Counted from the first letter of the stretch, positions 48,301 through 60,430 are shown. The stretch: DNA of 64,000 nucleotides from Chromobotia macracanthus (GCA_036877525.1 JAZGTH010000015.1:7649001-7713000), one strand, 5' to 3'. The notes: generated by a model not told the origin, from the letters alone. Made by a program: numbers and translations.

Positions 48301-51300
48301 TTCACGGTTCTGTTGGTGTGCTGCTGTATCTGTCAGTTTTTAATTTGTTTATCATTGTTTGTTCTGCTATAATCCATTTTGTTTTGTGATTGGGTTTTTC
48401 TCTTTAGGACAGTGAGAAATTACTGGCAATGTGTCGTTCAGAGGGAGGCATGAAGACTAAGCGCAGTCCCCCTTCTCCTTGGTTGGTTGTGCACTTTCAT
48501 GGAGGAGGATTTGTGGCACAAACTTCCAAATCACATGAGGTATCTACTCCTCCTGCCACCTCCTTTCAGTTTCTTTCCTATTCGTACTTCATACTACCCT
48601 CCTCTTTTAGCTCCTGTGTGTGCTGTATCTGACAAACTGGGCTTTTTATTGGGTCATCCAAACAGTGACCCAGACCAGTGTAGCTGTTGCATAGAAACAC
48701 CCAAACTGCTCCCAAACTGTAAGAACACCTTAGTGTTATGCTAATGACCTTGGCATTGACAAGCACCACTTATTTCATAATCTGTAAAAATCAACATGCA
48801 ATTGGTGTACAAAAAATATGTTAATAAGACCGGAAAGGATGAATTAACTAACAACTTCATAATTATCAACCATGTTGACATTTTAAAACTGTGTTTTAAA
48901 TACTTTATTAGGTCTTTAGACAGCAGTCACCCAGAATTCCCCTTCAATGTCTGATTGGTCCATCAAGTTTTAAAACACTTCCTGTTGTGTTGTGTATTAG
49001 AATTGATTCTTTGCAAGTGCAATAAGATATTGGTCATTTGTGTTTAAATGTGTCTTGTGTTTCAAAGTGTCAGTTAACATCACACTCATGCAAAATTCAC
49101 CTCCTTTGACACAAACGCACCAGCAGGAGCTTGCATTCTTGACACAGTGCATTAGATGCTTGAATGCGCCCCACTCAACAATGGCGCACATGATAAAAGG
49201 TGTAACTGGCAGTCAGAGGGACATGTTGTGATGCATGCCAGCACACATCATGCATTTAAACTACAAAACAAAACAATACTGAGTGAGAGAGAGAGTGAGA
49301 GGTATAGAGACTGTTTTTCTTAGAATAAAATATTTATTCCTTAAGTGTTTTCTAACAGATGTCTAAGCACAGTTAGTCAGGCATTTAAGTTGACAAAGTC
49401 CACTTTAATTCAACCTTTTAGTGGCTGTAATGCGACACTGTTATTTAGCAAGGCAAAACAGAGGAACAGTTTACCTAATAATTTAAATTCTTTCATTATT
49501 TTACAATATAACACACACTGTAATGGAACACAAAATAACATTTTTGAAGAATCTTCACATTGATTAAAATGAGTGTAGTATGTGATTTTTTTTATTCTAT
49601 GTACCACAAAGAAGATATTTTGTAAAAGGTACAAGTGGTTTTGTGTTCATACAAAGGAAATCAATGGGTGCCACTGTTGTGTGGTTATTAACTTACTTCA
49701 AAATATCTTCTTTTGTGTTTCTCAGAGGCATTTCTAGTTACCTGCTTGGCAGCTGTCATCATGCCTGACCTATTATCATCATAAGTATTTCTTATCTCCT
49801 TTCTCTCCAGCCCTATCTGAGGAGCTGGTCTCAAGACCTGAACGCCCCCATCCTCTCAGTGGATTACTCCCTGGCCCCTGAGGCCCCATTTCCCCGGGCT
49901 TTGGAGGAATGTTTCTATGCCTACTGCTGGGCCATCAAGAACCACAACCTGCTAGGTAAGAGCAATAGCCTGTTCTCATGCTTGCTGAATACATGACATC
50001 AAGTGATTGTTATTTGTATTTGTGTGTAGTATAACCTCCTTAATGAACTGTTACGATGAATAATCTTTATTATTGAAGGGATGCTGCTGTTAAATGCCAT
50101 TTCATCGATCTTCCAAACTGCTTTTAATTAAAGCTGTCAATCAATTAAAAAACTTTAATAGAAATCATTTGATTATATGCCTATTAATTAATCAAATTAA
50201 TCACAATTAATTGCACATAAAAAATCTCTAAATGAAGATAAAGACATATTATTATGGCAGATAAAACACTGACTAGTCAAAAAGTGGCTTCAGAAATTAA
50301 TTGATTGTTTTAATTACATGTAATTACATACACAATGAACAAAAGCCAATCAGTGGAAAGCATTTTGCAGTCCAGTTTTTCTAACCGACTGAGACTAGAA
50401 TTTTAGCAAAGTTTTCCTTTGAGAAACATATGTTAAGACCCACTACTTTCTGTTCTATTCTACACTTCTGTTCCAGAAGGCAAACCACATCCTATGTGAA
50501 CAGTTCCTTACTAATTCAGATCTGCCAGATCCACATTTAGGTGCTATTTCAAGCCTCAATTTCTCATTAGGGAATTTATGTACAGGTCAGGGTAATGTAC
50601 GTAATTTTTATTTTAATAATACCATACCAAATGAATGTGTTAAACTGACAGCATCTCTTCTGATATGATTTATTTTTTGTATTCAGTCATTTAATTAATT
50701 CGTAAGAAAACTGTTTAAGGTGCAAGACAAGAGAAATCAAGTGACTTTATGATCAGTCAAACTGCTGAGCTGCTTTGAGATCCTACAGGGAACAAAGACA
50801 TCGCAAAGCTTATTGAAACTCCGATCACACTCAGTCTGACTACAGCAGCATAAACATTCATCATTCAATGTTCTCTCACCTCTGCTATCTATCTCAACAT
50901 CACACCGCGGATCACACACTGGTACTAACTCTTTTTGGGTGTCATTGGTGTGAAAACCAAGGCAGAGTGTCTGAGATTGGTGATAAAATTGTGACCTCAT
51001 TCTCAGTCAAGAATTATGGGGTGTATTTATCTTCCTGGTTCTCTTGTTTGGCTAAATCATTTTTATTTGATCTAGTGTTCCTTCCCACTTAATTTTTTGG
51101 TCTGCTCCTTCCTGAATCCTTGCTATTTTTCTTTCTCTTTCTTCACCCTGTTCTCAGGTTGGACTGGTGAGCGTGTGTGCTTGGCCGGTGACAGTGCAGG
51201 TGGAAACCTTTGTGTTACTGTGTCGATGAGGGCCGCATCTCACGGCGTGCGCATGCCAGATGGTATTGTGGCCGCGTACCCTGCCACCCTGCTCACCGCT

Positions 51301-54300
51301 TATGCCTCGCCCTCCCGCCTCCTCACCCTCATGGATCCTCTGCTGCCCCTCAGCGTGCTCTCACGCTGCCTCAGTGCTTACGCAGGTCAGTCTGGACAGA
51401 ATTATATTGGGATTTTATGACGAACACTGTCGTGTTGTGACTGAGCTAGATTGGTCAGGGCCAATGTGTCATTTATTGCTGTGAAAGTTTAGTATATTTA
51501 GTTTAGTAAGGGTATCCACTTTAATGAAGATGAATGATTTTAACAAGTGAAGTTAAGTGAAGTCACACACATCAGAAATAGATTAACATGTTTGTATTTC
51601 ATTATAAATGATTAGAATAGTATTGTTTTCTATCATTGTGAGGACAAAGTCAAATTGGTGGCTTATGTTTTTTTCTTTCCCAGTGAACTACAAATTTTCA
51701 TAAAATGATAACCTGATACTATGATCAGTTTTTCATATGAACTGTACCATCTGGCATATGAACAGTACCATCTGGCATGCGCATACTGTGATATTGTACT
51801 GTCTTGAGCTGTCTGCACAGTTTGCACTTGTGCACTTTATGTATAAATTATGTAGACTTGTAGTTCTGTGTTGTTCTGTGTTTATTTTGCACCTCGTTTC
51901 ACTATGTACTATGTATATGGTTAAAATGGTAATAAACTCCACTTGAACTTGAACTGCAATTCAGATATGGTTTGAATGATTGCATTGCTGTTTTGTATTC
52001 TTTTGTGTCTGCTGTGTGTGTAGGCACAGAGCCGCAGGTGGAGAAGCAGGTGGAGAAGGTGAGCACTTTCAGTATGGTGAGGAGAGACACCGCCCTGCTG
52101 CTCAGAGACTTTAAACAGGGGGCCTCCAACTGGATCCATTCCCTGCTGGACAGAGGAAGTGCAGGTATCTGTGTACCAGTGAAATGGAGCGTATTATGTT
52201 TCATAACTTACTGCACTGAGTGTGCCTAAAAGAGCATTTATCAAAATGTCTTTTTAGGATCATAATCTCCACTCGCTGATGATGTCTTTGTAATAGTGCA
52301 GCTGGCTAATTATTTGATCTGTTTTAATTAGGTTTAAATTAACACACACAAATGCCTTGTAGTGCTCAGCTTTCCATGATATAATTGGCTTCATGGTGAT
52401 AATTGCCTTTTGTTCAGCGCTATATATGGTAGTTTCTGAACAGGCACTCCAGCTTGTGGTGCGTGATCCACAGATGGTGCTGTGGAAAGTGTTGTGTCTG
52501 AGCATGTGCTGAATGATTGTGTCTGATCATCACTGAATGGACGCTGTCACTCAGTCTACCTCTGTTGTCTAAACTGACTAATGAATCTTTTCTTAATGGC
52601 TGATCAAGCATGCTATACTAAAATATTGCTTGTGGTGCCCGCTATCCCATGATTCCTTGCTAGTTTCTTTACAGCAGTCACTTTTGTCTATGTGTTTCTC
52701 TCTCAGACACCTTTTGACTTCAGTGGTCTTTCCCACAGTATTCTATCAACAGTATTGTAGCCCCGTCCCAATGGTTTGATTGGCTCCTGCTGCAACAATT
52801 AAAGAAAAAATTAAAAGAACAATTAAATTGGAGAGATATGATGATAAATATTTTGGCCTCCAACTTTCAACAATGATCTTACATCATTTGAGTTCATTAG
52901 CTCACACACAGAGAGAGAGAGAGACAGGGAGTCGGGTTGTGCGGGATGTCAATGCAGTGTTGATGTAAGGGAACATTAGTGTAGTGTGACACACAACAGA
53001 AAGTATTCTATGATAGCCACAAATTTATTATTGACTATACTAATACAACTTATGTAGCTGAGAATAGGTTTTCACAAGATTATGGCTATGGGCAATACAG
53101 CTGTGTTGTGGCTGATGTGTCTGATTGTGTTGTATTAATTTGTGTGTAGGCGTTCGAGGGCCCAAATATTTTCTTGAGTGTTCACAGTCTTTTTTCAATG
53201 GCACACACACAATCTACATCAGCTGGTCACATGTCTTACCTCTCCCTGGCAACTGATCTATCGCCAACAGCTTCCTCCAATGTCTGTGTAAGGGTCTTTG
53301 TGAACCCCCACCCTTTTTGCTTTAAATTTCCACCCACTGCCTGTTTGTAATCTCTTTACCTCTTTCTTTAATTTCCTGGTTTGTCTTTTTGCATATTTGT
53401 TTTAGCAATTGTTTCTGGAGGCATGAGGATTTTTTCTCATTTTCCTTTTCTGTAACTTGCTTTGGGAATTCAAGATTACTTTAGTTTCTTTGTGGTTCTT
53501 GTTTTGCCACTACCACTTTTATTTCTGCTACTATCTAAAATATTAAAAGCAACCCCTGCTATAAAAACAACAACTTTAACCAACCTATAGTTGCTGGATT
53601 TAACAGGTTTTAGGTGGGTCTTGCTTGTCTTCCATCTCTGAGATGGTCTACATGTATCTTTTCTGCCAAACTGACCAGCTAAAAGGGCCAGAAACCCACC
53701 TAAAACCATCAGAACAGATCAGCCTAATCTCATTGGCCAGGCTGAAAGACCCATTAACTACATTAAGCTGTTTTAATCAGCGGAGACATCAGTCAATACC
53801 TGTCAATAAGGCATTAAGACAAAATGACTTGACTTTAAGACACTAACATCACCAGTTGAATGTTCATGAAATGTAGTCAGTCAGCTCGGAAAACAAACAA
53901 ACCATCTCCCCTGACTCTCTCTGTCCTTTACTTTGCCATCTCGATCTTTTTCTTCTAGATTCTGTCAGACAGAGTGTCTCAGAGGCATCTCTGACCTCTC
54001 CACACACTGACCCTCCGGGGCCCAAAGAGTCATCTAAGTACTCCCTGGAGAAAGGGTCTCTGAAGAGCCAAACATGCCAAGACTTTGGCACCCACGTGAA
54101 CAAAAGCACCGACGACGTGCAGAAAACCACCAACCACCTCAGCACCACCACAGCCAACCACAACTCCATCCTCGACATCACCCTGACACCTGAGAGCAAG
54201 GTACAATTCTTGCTTTCTCAAGAGCGGTTTAATCAAATCCTTGTTTTCATTGTGTCTCTAAAGTTCCTGCGGTCTTGAAGGGCTCTCGTTTACAGGCTGT

Positions 54301-56433
54301 AACAATGAGTCATATTAATCATCAGACTGATTTGTATTCTGAAAGGATGCCAATCTGTGCTACACAGCATCCATCAGGCTGTTGTTGTTTTGTCTCGCTA
54401 ACAGCATTGTGAGTGTGTGAAACATACGCTAATATTTGCGCTGATTAATTTGTTATCCCGGCAAGAATGACCCAGCCTTTAACAACTGAACAGTGTTTGT
54501 TATGCATCATAGTCAGGCATAATTTTTAAATAATAGACAGCTCCACTGTTAGTAAGAATCCCGCACAGATGTTCTTAGAGAGGGTAAACTTGCCATTCAG
54601 TAGAGTTAAAATGTTATAATTAGAAATGTAGAGTCAGAGCTGTGAACGTAAGCATCTGTCTAATGCACAGAATGGACTGGCCTCGTAACACTGCCTGATT
54701 GTAATAGCTCAAAGTAAATTGTTCTGGATATTTCAGTCTGGTACACTGTGTACTGATACATCACACTGTGTTTTTGATTATACACCATTATGTTTCTCTA
54801 TTTCTCTCTCTCTAAAGCTTAGTGAAGTAGTGTTAGTACAGAGAGTTAGGTCTGGTTTGGCAACCCCAAAGAAAGTGCAGAGGATTTTGCAGCAGTAAGA
54901 ACTTTTGACAATCTCCCAGAGGATTCTATGACGTGTTGATGTCACACATGTGAATAATCGTATAATTCGAAGCATTAATTTGTAATGCCTGGCTTGAATG
55001 AGTCATCCAGATTGCTGTGCATTCAGTCCAAATGGAAATTTAAATATATGGCCAGGGTGCCATAATGCTCATTAAGGGAGCAATATTATGGAAAGAGGAG
55101 AAATGGGAAATTGCTAAGATAATGGAGTTGCCTCTCTGTGTTCATCTGTTCTGGATCCATCCTCATCTCCCCACCCTGCCCCCAGCTCACCTCCCCATTC
55201 ACGTTATTGACTTCTATTTATCTTCCCCCTTCACCACTCTACCAGCCCGAGGATGTGAGTTTCTTCCTTTTTAAAGAAGTGGATCCCTCCATCTCAGAAT
55301 CCTTTTCCTCTGTGGCCATTCCGCCCCCTGGAGGCGCGGAGGACTCTGAGAACCCCCGCGAGTTTCCAGAGGGTTTCGAGCCACTGCGCTCAGAGCAGTT
55401 AGCAGAGATGACGGTACAGAGTTCGCCTATCGTCAGAAACCCCTACATGTCCCCCCTGCTGGCTCCAGACAGCATGCTGATAGGACTTCCTCCTGTACAC
55501 ATAGTGGTAAGACTTAAGTTCACTTAAGTTTGCAGAATCATTGATGTGTTTAAGAAGATCTGGTTGTACAGAGTTGTGTTAGATTTTTGAATGTTTTTAC
55601 ATTATTATATAACATATAGGCAATACATTTTTAATCTTCAGGTTAATCATTTCTGTTAATAAATTAATTACATGTATTTAATAAAGGTTGACTTACAGTA
55701 TATTTTGTTTGGTTAAAACTCATAAAAATGGCCCTGAAAATGAAACCCAGAAGGTAAATATTGTTTTTATTGTAAAAATGAATTTCTGACTCTGGCTTCA
55801 TTTAATTTCTCATTCTTTATTGTCTCTGTAGCGAAGTTTGCCTTAGGAAACAAGGTTGTTGTACATACACATTCATCATATAGCATTATATTCACATCCA
55901 CATATATCCACAATTCCTCAATCACTATAATAATGTTTCTACATTCATTTACGTTCTTCATTTTGCTTGTGCTTTTAAAGCTTTGCTGTCATCATCATTT
56001 TTCCTCCCTCTTTCTTTAGGCCTGTCATCTAGACCCCATGCTAGACGACTCTGTGATGTTTGCCAAAAGACTGCGAAATGTCGGTCAGCCAGTGACCCTC
56101 TGTGTTGTGGATGACCTTCCTCATGGCTTCCTCAGTCTGTCCCAGCTCTCAAGGGAGACTCGGGAGGCTGCTAACGTATGCATGGAGCGAATCAAAGAGG
56201 TCTTCACCTCAAAAAACCCATCCCCGGAGATGCGTACGCATCGCAAACTTGAACGGACCAATCAGAAGGCTTCTGCTACCAAAAGAGACCACGCCCAGCT
56301 TTTGTCAGTGATTGCTCTGGAGTGTGAAGGGGAGGGGTTAGCTGTTGGGGGAGGGGCTTCTGTTGTAGGTGGGGAGGAGCTTGCTGTTTTTTTCCCTCCT
56401 ATGAAATCTGAAGCTGAAAAGATTCCAGTGTAG
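39291..56433 (+). CDS. lipe: Hormone-sensitive lipase, whole coding span
   Basis: HSL hydrolyses diacylglycerol, cholesteryl and retinyl esters at lipid droplets under cAMP control. Exons: 39291-39378 (alternative), 44693-44934, 45506-45790, 46121-46211, 46885-47030, 47530-47715, 48408-48539, 49811-49955, 51158-51385, 52024-52164, 53959-54200, 55246-55506, 56020-56433. With the first exon the total is 2601 nt, 866 residues; from the conserved Met at 44695 it is 836 (human somatic form 775). Counting from that Met: oxyanion motif HGGG at 347-350, GDSAG with nucleophile Ser421, Asp704 in LDPMLDD, His734 in LPHGF, so the catalytic triad is complete. Which fish copy it is cannot be told from the sequence. 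Confidence 0.96.
41836..41967 (+). promoter_or_regulatory. lipe: Candidate alternative promoter and first exon of lipe
   Basis: A CCAAT box at 41836-41840 is followed about 110 bases later by ATG at 41952 (MSSDE) and a donor GAGG|GTAACG at 41967/41968. The single left-over G joins TG of exon 44693 to give Val and the conserved Met, so this exon is also in frame. An out-of-frame ATG lies at about 41905. The evidence is phase and splice site only. Confidence 0.35.
44180..44625. mobile_element. Fold-back element (Angel-like), just upstream of lipe exon 2
   Basis: Left end TTAAAGAGAAAGG, right end CTGTCCCTTTAA; inside are TCATCATTTACTGACCCTCATG and its inverse half (CATTTATGCCATTATG). The centre is longer than in the other copies. 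Confidence 0.7.
44693..47030 (+). CDS. lipe: lipe exons for the N-terminal HSL domain
   Basis: Exons 44693-44934, 45506-45790, 46121-46211 and 46885-47030 encode residues 1-254, the HSL-specific N-terminal domain that in mammals takes part in dimer formation and fatty-acid-binding-protein contact. Strong blocks: TAQRLVDAM, IPANGYRSLV, YITSNRRSIFFRTSHN, LHDNSHGNLFFQEESGL, HKGCFYGRCVGFQFTPAIRP, IDPELRGQEYERITQNLDV and FWKAFWNITE. Exon 44693 can begin translation at its own Met (44695) if the upstream exon is non-coding. Confidence 0.95.
47530..51385 (+). CDS. lipe: lipe exons for the catalytic domain, first part
   Basis: Exons 47530-47715, 48408-48539, 49811-49955 and 51158-51385 encode residues about 255-484. 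They carry HGGG (oxyanion hole, residues 347-350), the block SVDYSLAPEAPFPRALEECF, and GDSAGG with the nucleophile Ser421. The fold is the alpha/beta hydrolase of the bacterial HSL-like family. Confidence 0.95.
49480..49735. mobile_element. Partial fold-back element remnant
   Basis: GGAACACAAAATAACATTTTTGAAG and, inverted downstream, ACTTCAAAATATCTTCTTTTGTG, with AATCAATGGGTGCCACTG between them. Outer ends are lost. Confidence 0.5.
49956..51157 (+). other. lipe: lipe intron 8
   Basis: It contains an AT-rich interspersed repeat at about 50129-50250 (AAAGCTGTCAATCAATTAAA ... AATTAATCACAATTAATTGC), a type common in cyprinid genomes. Nothing else is recognised. Confidence 0.5.
52024..54200 (+). 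CDS. lipe: lipe exons for the regulatory module
   Basis: Exons 52024-52164 and 53959-54200, residues about 485-612. The first holds SMVRRDTALLLRDFKQGASNW, well conserved. The second begins DSVRQSVSEASL, the counterpart of the mammalian PKA/AMPK site RRSVSEAAL: Ser537 and Ser539 are present but the first Arg of RR is Val. The rest of the second exon is rich in Ser/Thr and does not resemble the mammalian loop; its length is similar. Confidence 0.9.
52165..53958 (+). other. lipe: lipe intron 10
   Basis: No exon is seen. A short GA run lies at about 52910-52923. About 53560-53780 has interleaved CCAGCTAAAA/GGCCAG-type words in both orientations, perhaps a worn fold-back repeat. Confidence 0.45.
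54201..55245 (+). other. lipe: lipe intron 11
   Basis: I see no coding exon or clear repeat. The 3' end has a long C/T-rich run leading to the acceptor CTACCAG at 55245. Confidence 0.55.
55246..56433 (+). CDS. lipe: lipe last two exons with catalytic Asp and His
   Basis: Exon 55246-55506 ends the regulatory loop and re-enters the catalytic fold at SSPIVRNPYMSPLLAPDSML and LPPVHIV. The last exon, 56020-56433, holds Asp704 (HLDPMLDDS) and His734 (DLPHGFL). After the last conserved helix (CMERIKEVF) there is a fish-specific tail of about 75 residues, basic at first, then Gly-rich, ending EAEKIPV; stop TAG 56431-56433. Confidence 0.95.
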
Positions 56434-56534
56434 GTTTTGGCCTTGCAATGGTTTTATTATGAATAATACAAATACACATGATAATACAAATACACATGAA
56501 AGGTCATATTATTTAATAATGGCAATCAGGGCTG

Positions 56535-56540
56535 AATAAA
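56535..56540 (+). terminator. candidate poly(A) signal of lipe
   Basis: First AATAAA after the lipe stop, about 100 bases downstream; an alternative is at 56806-56811. Confidence 0.5.
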
Positions 56541-56711
56541 GCAGTGATTACAGTGGTAATCAGTATAGGAGTATAGAGAGGAAAATGAAAGAATGAGTCA
56601 TGGCACCAATTATTAAATTCTTAATTATATAAGACATCAGTAAGTATTTAGTTGGATAGAGAAAAGAGAAAATGAAATGAGAACCCTTGAAGCTCCATTA
56701 TACAATTGTGG

Positions 56712-56712
<1 letters not shown>

Positions 56713-56742
<30 letters not shown>
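56713..56742. repeat. (CA)15 microsatellite
   Basis: An uninterrupted CA run in the lipe 3' region. Confidence 0.95.
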
Positions 56743-56745
<3 letters not shown>

Positions 56746-59019
56746 CTTTCTACACCTGTTTTACCACTTTGCCTTTTGTGTTATGAAATACCAGCACAAA
56801 TACCAAATAAACCTGCCTTGTTGTACAAGAAACATCCCAGAAAATGGATGTTGAAAGATGTTGCAAACAGACCTTTCTCACCATAGCACAGACTCTCATT
56901 ACACATTCATCAAAATTTACAAACTGTGATTCAGTATTGGATCTGCCTAATTATACCTGTCTGCTATGCTAATATGGATGCTCAGAAAGCGTTGCTGCTA
57001 GCCATCCTGGGGCTAACTGACAAAAGCATTTATTAATGTTTGAATTTTGCTTTATTTTATATAGTAGCTTTTGAATTATTTATGACACTGAGTTATAATA
57101 TGGTATTTTGTGTGTGTTAATCACTCTTTATTAATCTACCTGCCTGTTGGCTCTTAGGAGGACCTCCTACAGTTCAACAATTATTAAATGTTATATATAT
57201 TTATAAATGTTATATATATTTATAGTGATGAAATTTCCACAGGGATTCTGTGGAATGAACCCCATTGAAGTTGATACGTTGTAGAGTGTTACTTGTGTTC
57301 TGTGGTGTCCATTCTTGTATGTTTCGGTTAGTGTATTAGTCTTTTTCACTGCTGTCGTATATTAACATTTTCTTTGTTGTCAAGCAAAAAAATGTAAATT
57401 TTTGTCTGCAACTGCTTACTTAAGTGTTAACTTAAGATTTGTTTGTTTATTTTGATCCAATACATTACTACAATCATCTATTATATTAAATGTCTGCTTG
57501 TCAAAACTACAGGAATAGATGCGGGTTTGAAAACTGGAAAATAACTTGTGCTCCATAAATGTAGCTTAGTGGGCTATAGCTATCTCTCGCTTACTCTTTC
57601 TCACTGTCTTTCCCTCATGCCAACACAAACTTGCATTATTTGCCTCTCTTGATTTCTCCATCCCCCTTGTTCCCTCACACAGTTTGTTTCTTTCTGTTCA
57701 CATTTATGTCATTCGTCCCTGTGCATGCTGACCCAATTCTGAGCAAGCTTCTCAATTCTCACCCAACCCGTCCTAGATGTATTTTAAGCCGACTCCCTCA
57801 ACACCCAGCAACCTTGAGCCAATAAAATCATTCAGCCCGCTCATGTGTGATGTATACCATCAGCATGCTGGCACTGATAATGTGCCTTCATTTGAATCAG
57901 GTCGGCCCCTTCTCTTTTGGCGCTAATTGACTGTACTGATTTTCTAGGGGGGCACAAAAGCTGTTACGCCCCCCAAATTATGACACTTTATTTATGTTGC
58001 ATGGAATGATTTGAGCTTCGTGGGCACAGATCTGCTTAGAACTGTTACATAGGAGAAGTACTTGTTTGGTTTGTGCAGTGGAACAGCTGAAAATTGGCAA
58101 TGACCCAGAGCAGTGTATTTATTTAGCACACATTCTATTTAAAGTAATGCTATGTTATTAAAGTGAGAATTGCTCTATCATTGTAAGCTAGATCATGATT
58201 TCAGTGGCAGAGGCTGATATGTTTTTTGGGGCTCTGTATTTCTTTCCAAGAAACTGGCTTGGTCTTTATCTGTGTGCCTGTGATTGGATTAAGCCTCCGC
58301 TAAAGACAAGCTTTAAATGCAGTGAGAAAACAATATCCTTCTCCTGCTGATTGCAGCATTTGGAGCAAGTTTACAGGAAAGTAAGAAAGGAAAAATAGAT
58401 TTGCTTGCTCACTCTGTTCAGCCTGTCAAAGTTGCGCCTTTCTGCAGTTACTGGTGACAGCTTTGAAATGCCTAGTCTTGGTTACTCTGCAGTTTTACTA
58501 ATGCATCAGTTATATGTGTTTTGTGAAATGTGTTTCTGTTTTTAATTTTTAATTGGATGCTGTCTGTTTCTGTCCAAGTGGTTTGCTCTGTATGTTCATG
58601 TATGTGCTGTTTTAGTGTCTGTTCAGAGTACTAAACTGGTGTTATGTAGTTTAGAAACCAGTTTGTGTTATAATTGTGTCCACTCTGCATGGAAATGCAT
58701 CTCATTGCCATTGTGCCCCAAGATGTAAAGGCCATCGTGTCCATCCATATATGGAACCATGACTAAAACAACCACAACTGGGAGAGGAGTGATAAGACAC
58801 CCTGAGTCCCTCTGGCATGTGGTCATCCTTTGCACTGAAGTAGGCATCTCTAGAAGCCAGTTGTGATTGATAGTCTCTCATTGACCAGTGTGGGGTCACC
58901 TTTCTCTCTCTCTTTGTCTCTCTCATATTTCTATTTTCATAGACTCTCAAGCAGTCTCCATAAGTGTTACTGTAGATTACTCATTCATCTCAAGGTTGTT
59001 GTATAAAACAACATTGTGA

Positions 59020-59100
59020 TGTTCCTGTAGCTCAGATTGTGGAGCAATGCCAACATCATGGGTTCGGTTCCCAGGGAGCACACAAACTGAAAACCTATAC
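59020..59100 (+). mobile_element. tRNA-derived SINE head, truncated
   Basis: TGTTCCTGTAGCTCAGATTG, then CATGGGTTCGGTTCCCAGGGAGC (about 59057-59079): A and B boxes are well kept, while the usual tail is not found. Confidence 0.75.
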
Positions 59101-60114
59101 ACACTGTGAGTGAACAAAAATACTGTGTTAATTTATACCGCAAACCTACTTGTATTACTGTGGCAGAACAAAAACGTACACTGTACTGCACTTGTAAGAC
59201 ACTTACCCTCTGAGTTGTGTCTATTTTTTTAAACTACTAGTCAATCAGTCACTGACTTGGAGTTTTAATCAGTGTTAGGAACCAGTGTTATTGTATTGTC
59301 TCAGAATGGATTTGCTGCAGCTCTTCAGTTGAAGTGGTTCTGAACTCTTCTGTCCTCTTGAAGTCCACAGACGGTGATGTGGTCCGTTTTAAGTGCAGGC
59401 TATAATGACTGCAGTATCATTTGCGAGGGTTGCTGATGCCTGTTCTTCTGCCCTCATTTTCACTGCAACCTTCACTGATCTGAGTGATACAAACCTTGAC
59501 AAGCTCTGCACTGTTTGCTGTTAATCCTTATGATTGTACTGTATCTCGCATGCAATCCTTCTGACGTTAGGTCAAAAGCTATTTTTGGCTGCAGGACTGT
59601 CTCGCAAGACATGCAATTTTTAATTTTAGTGTATTTATGAAAGTATGGGAAGATTTGTGGGGGAGCTTTCCATTACCCTCACTATTATTTAGAGACTTTT
59701 TTTTACTATGATTTGTTTCTTTCTCATGTAAACATACCACAAGTGCAAACCTGTGTATTTGAAATGTACTATATAAGCATAGACATTTATTGTACAGAGA
59801 CCATAATTTTACTTTACAAATATATTTTTGCTTTCAGATTTGTAAGGAGTGTGTGCAGGAAATGTTACAATGGATAAATGATATATTTCTGCAGTGTGTT
59901 TCCCTGCGTTGATTTATATATGAATAAATGTTTTATCTGATCTCTTTGACTACCATGCTCTTTGTTAATGTAATGGGATGGAGCAAACAACAAACATGGC
60001 CAGTGAGAGGGTTTAAATCTGTAAAACAAGCGTTTAACGAGCAGGCCTAGACATACGATCAATAAAAATGTTGTGCCTGTTAAGTGATAGCTATTTGTGT
60101 AATGTGTCGCAATA

Positions 60115-60334
60115 AAATGTCGGCAGCGCGCATTTCACGCCGTCCTGTCAGAGAGCTTGTCATACTAGGCGCGCGCCCGGCGAAAATACTGGGGGTACAT
60201 GCATTCAGAGAAGAGCGAGGACGCGCATCTGGCAGCCACAGTAGGCAGATCTCCGTACAGTCCGCCAGCCTTGCTGCAACACACTATATAGGAGGAAGAG
60301 TAAAAAGACAGAGAGACCCGGTGCCCAGGTAAAA
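60115..60334 (+). promoter_or_regulatory. CpG-rich promoter with TATA box
   Basis: CpG density is high (for example GGCGCGCGCCCGGCG at about 60169-60183). A TATA-like CTATATAGG is centred at 60285-60290, so transcription may start near 60315, only about 20 bases before the ATG at 60335. A longer upstream leader is also possible. Confidence 0.6.
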
Positions 60335-60430
60335 ATGGAGAAAGTATTAGGACTCGCGGTGGTATCCAGTATTTTATGTGTCGGGTCGGTTTTGGGAAAA
60401 TACGTCAGGGGGATCGTCAATACAAAAGAG
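60335..60430 (+). CDS. First coding exon of an unidentified gene
   Basis: ATG at 60335 opens 32 codons to the donor AAAGAG|GTGAGC at 60430/60431 (phase 0). The peptide starts MEKVLGLAVVSSILCVG and goes on SVLGKYVRGIVNTKE: a hydrophobic segment followed by basic residues, so it is a signal peptide or an N-terminal membrane anchor. The promoter just upstream supports it being real. I do not recognise the protein and the next exon is not seen in the remaining 3.5 kb. Confidence 0.6.

Larger units (their letters stand above)
56434..60100 (+). other. lipe 3' UTR and intergenic DNA
   Basis: AATAAA signals lie at 56535-56540, 56806-56811 and much later at 59923-59928. A (CA)n run is at 56713-56742. 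A GC-rich hairpin lies at 57947-57974 and a SINE at 59020-59100. No coding exon is supported. Confidence 0.55.

Noticed and set aside
54030..54236. Minus-strand open frames over lipe exon 11
   Set aside because: Shadows; the + strand frame continues the lipase with correct phases.
59020..59095. Possible tRNA gene with good A and B boxes
   Set aside because: The 5' head GTTCCTGTAGCTC is that of the SINE family and the acceptor stem does not pair.
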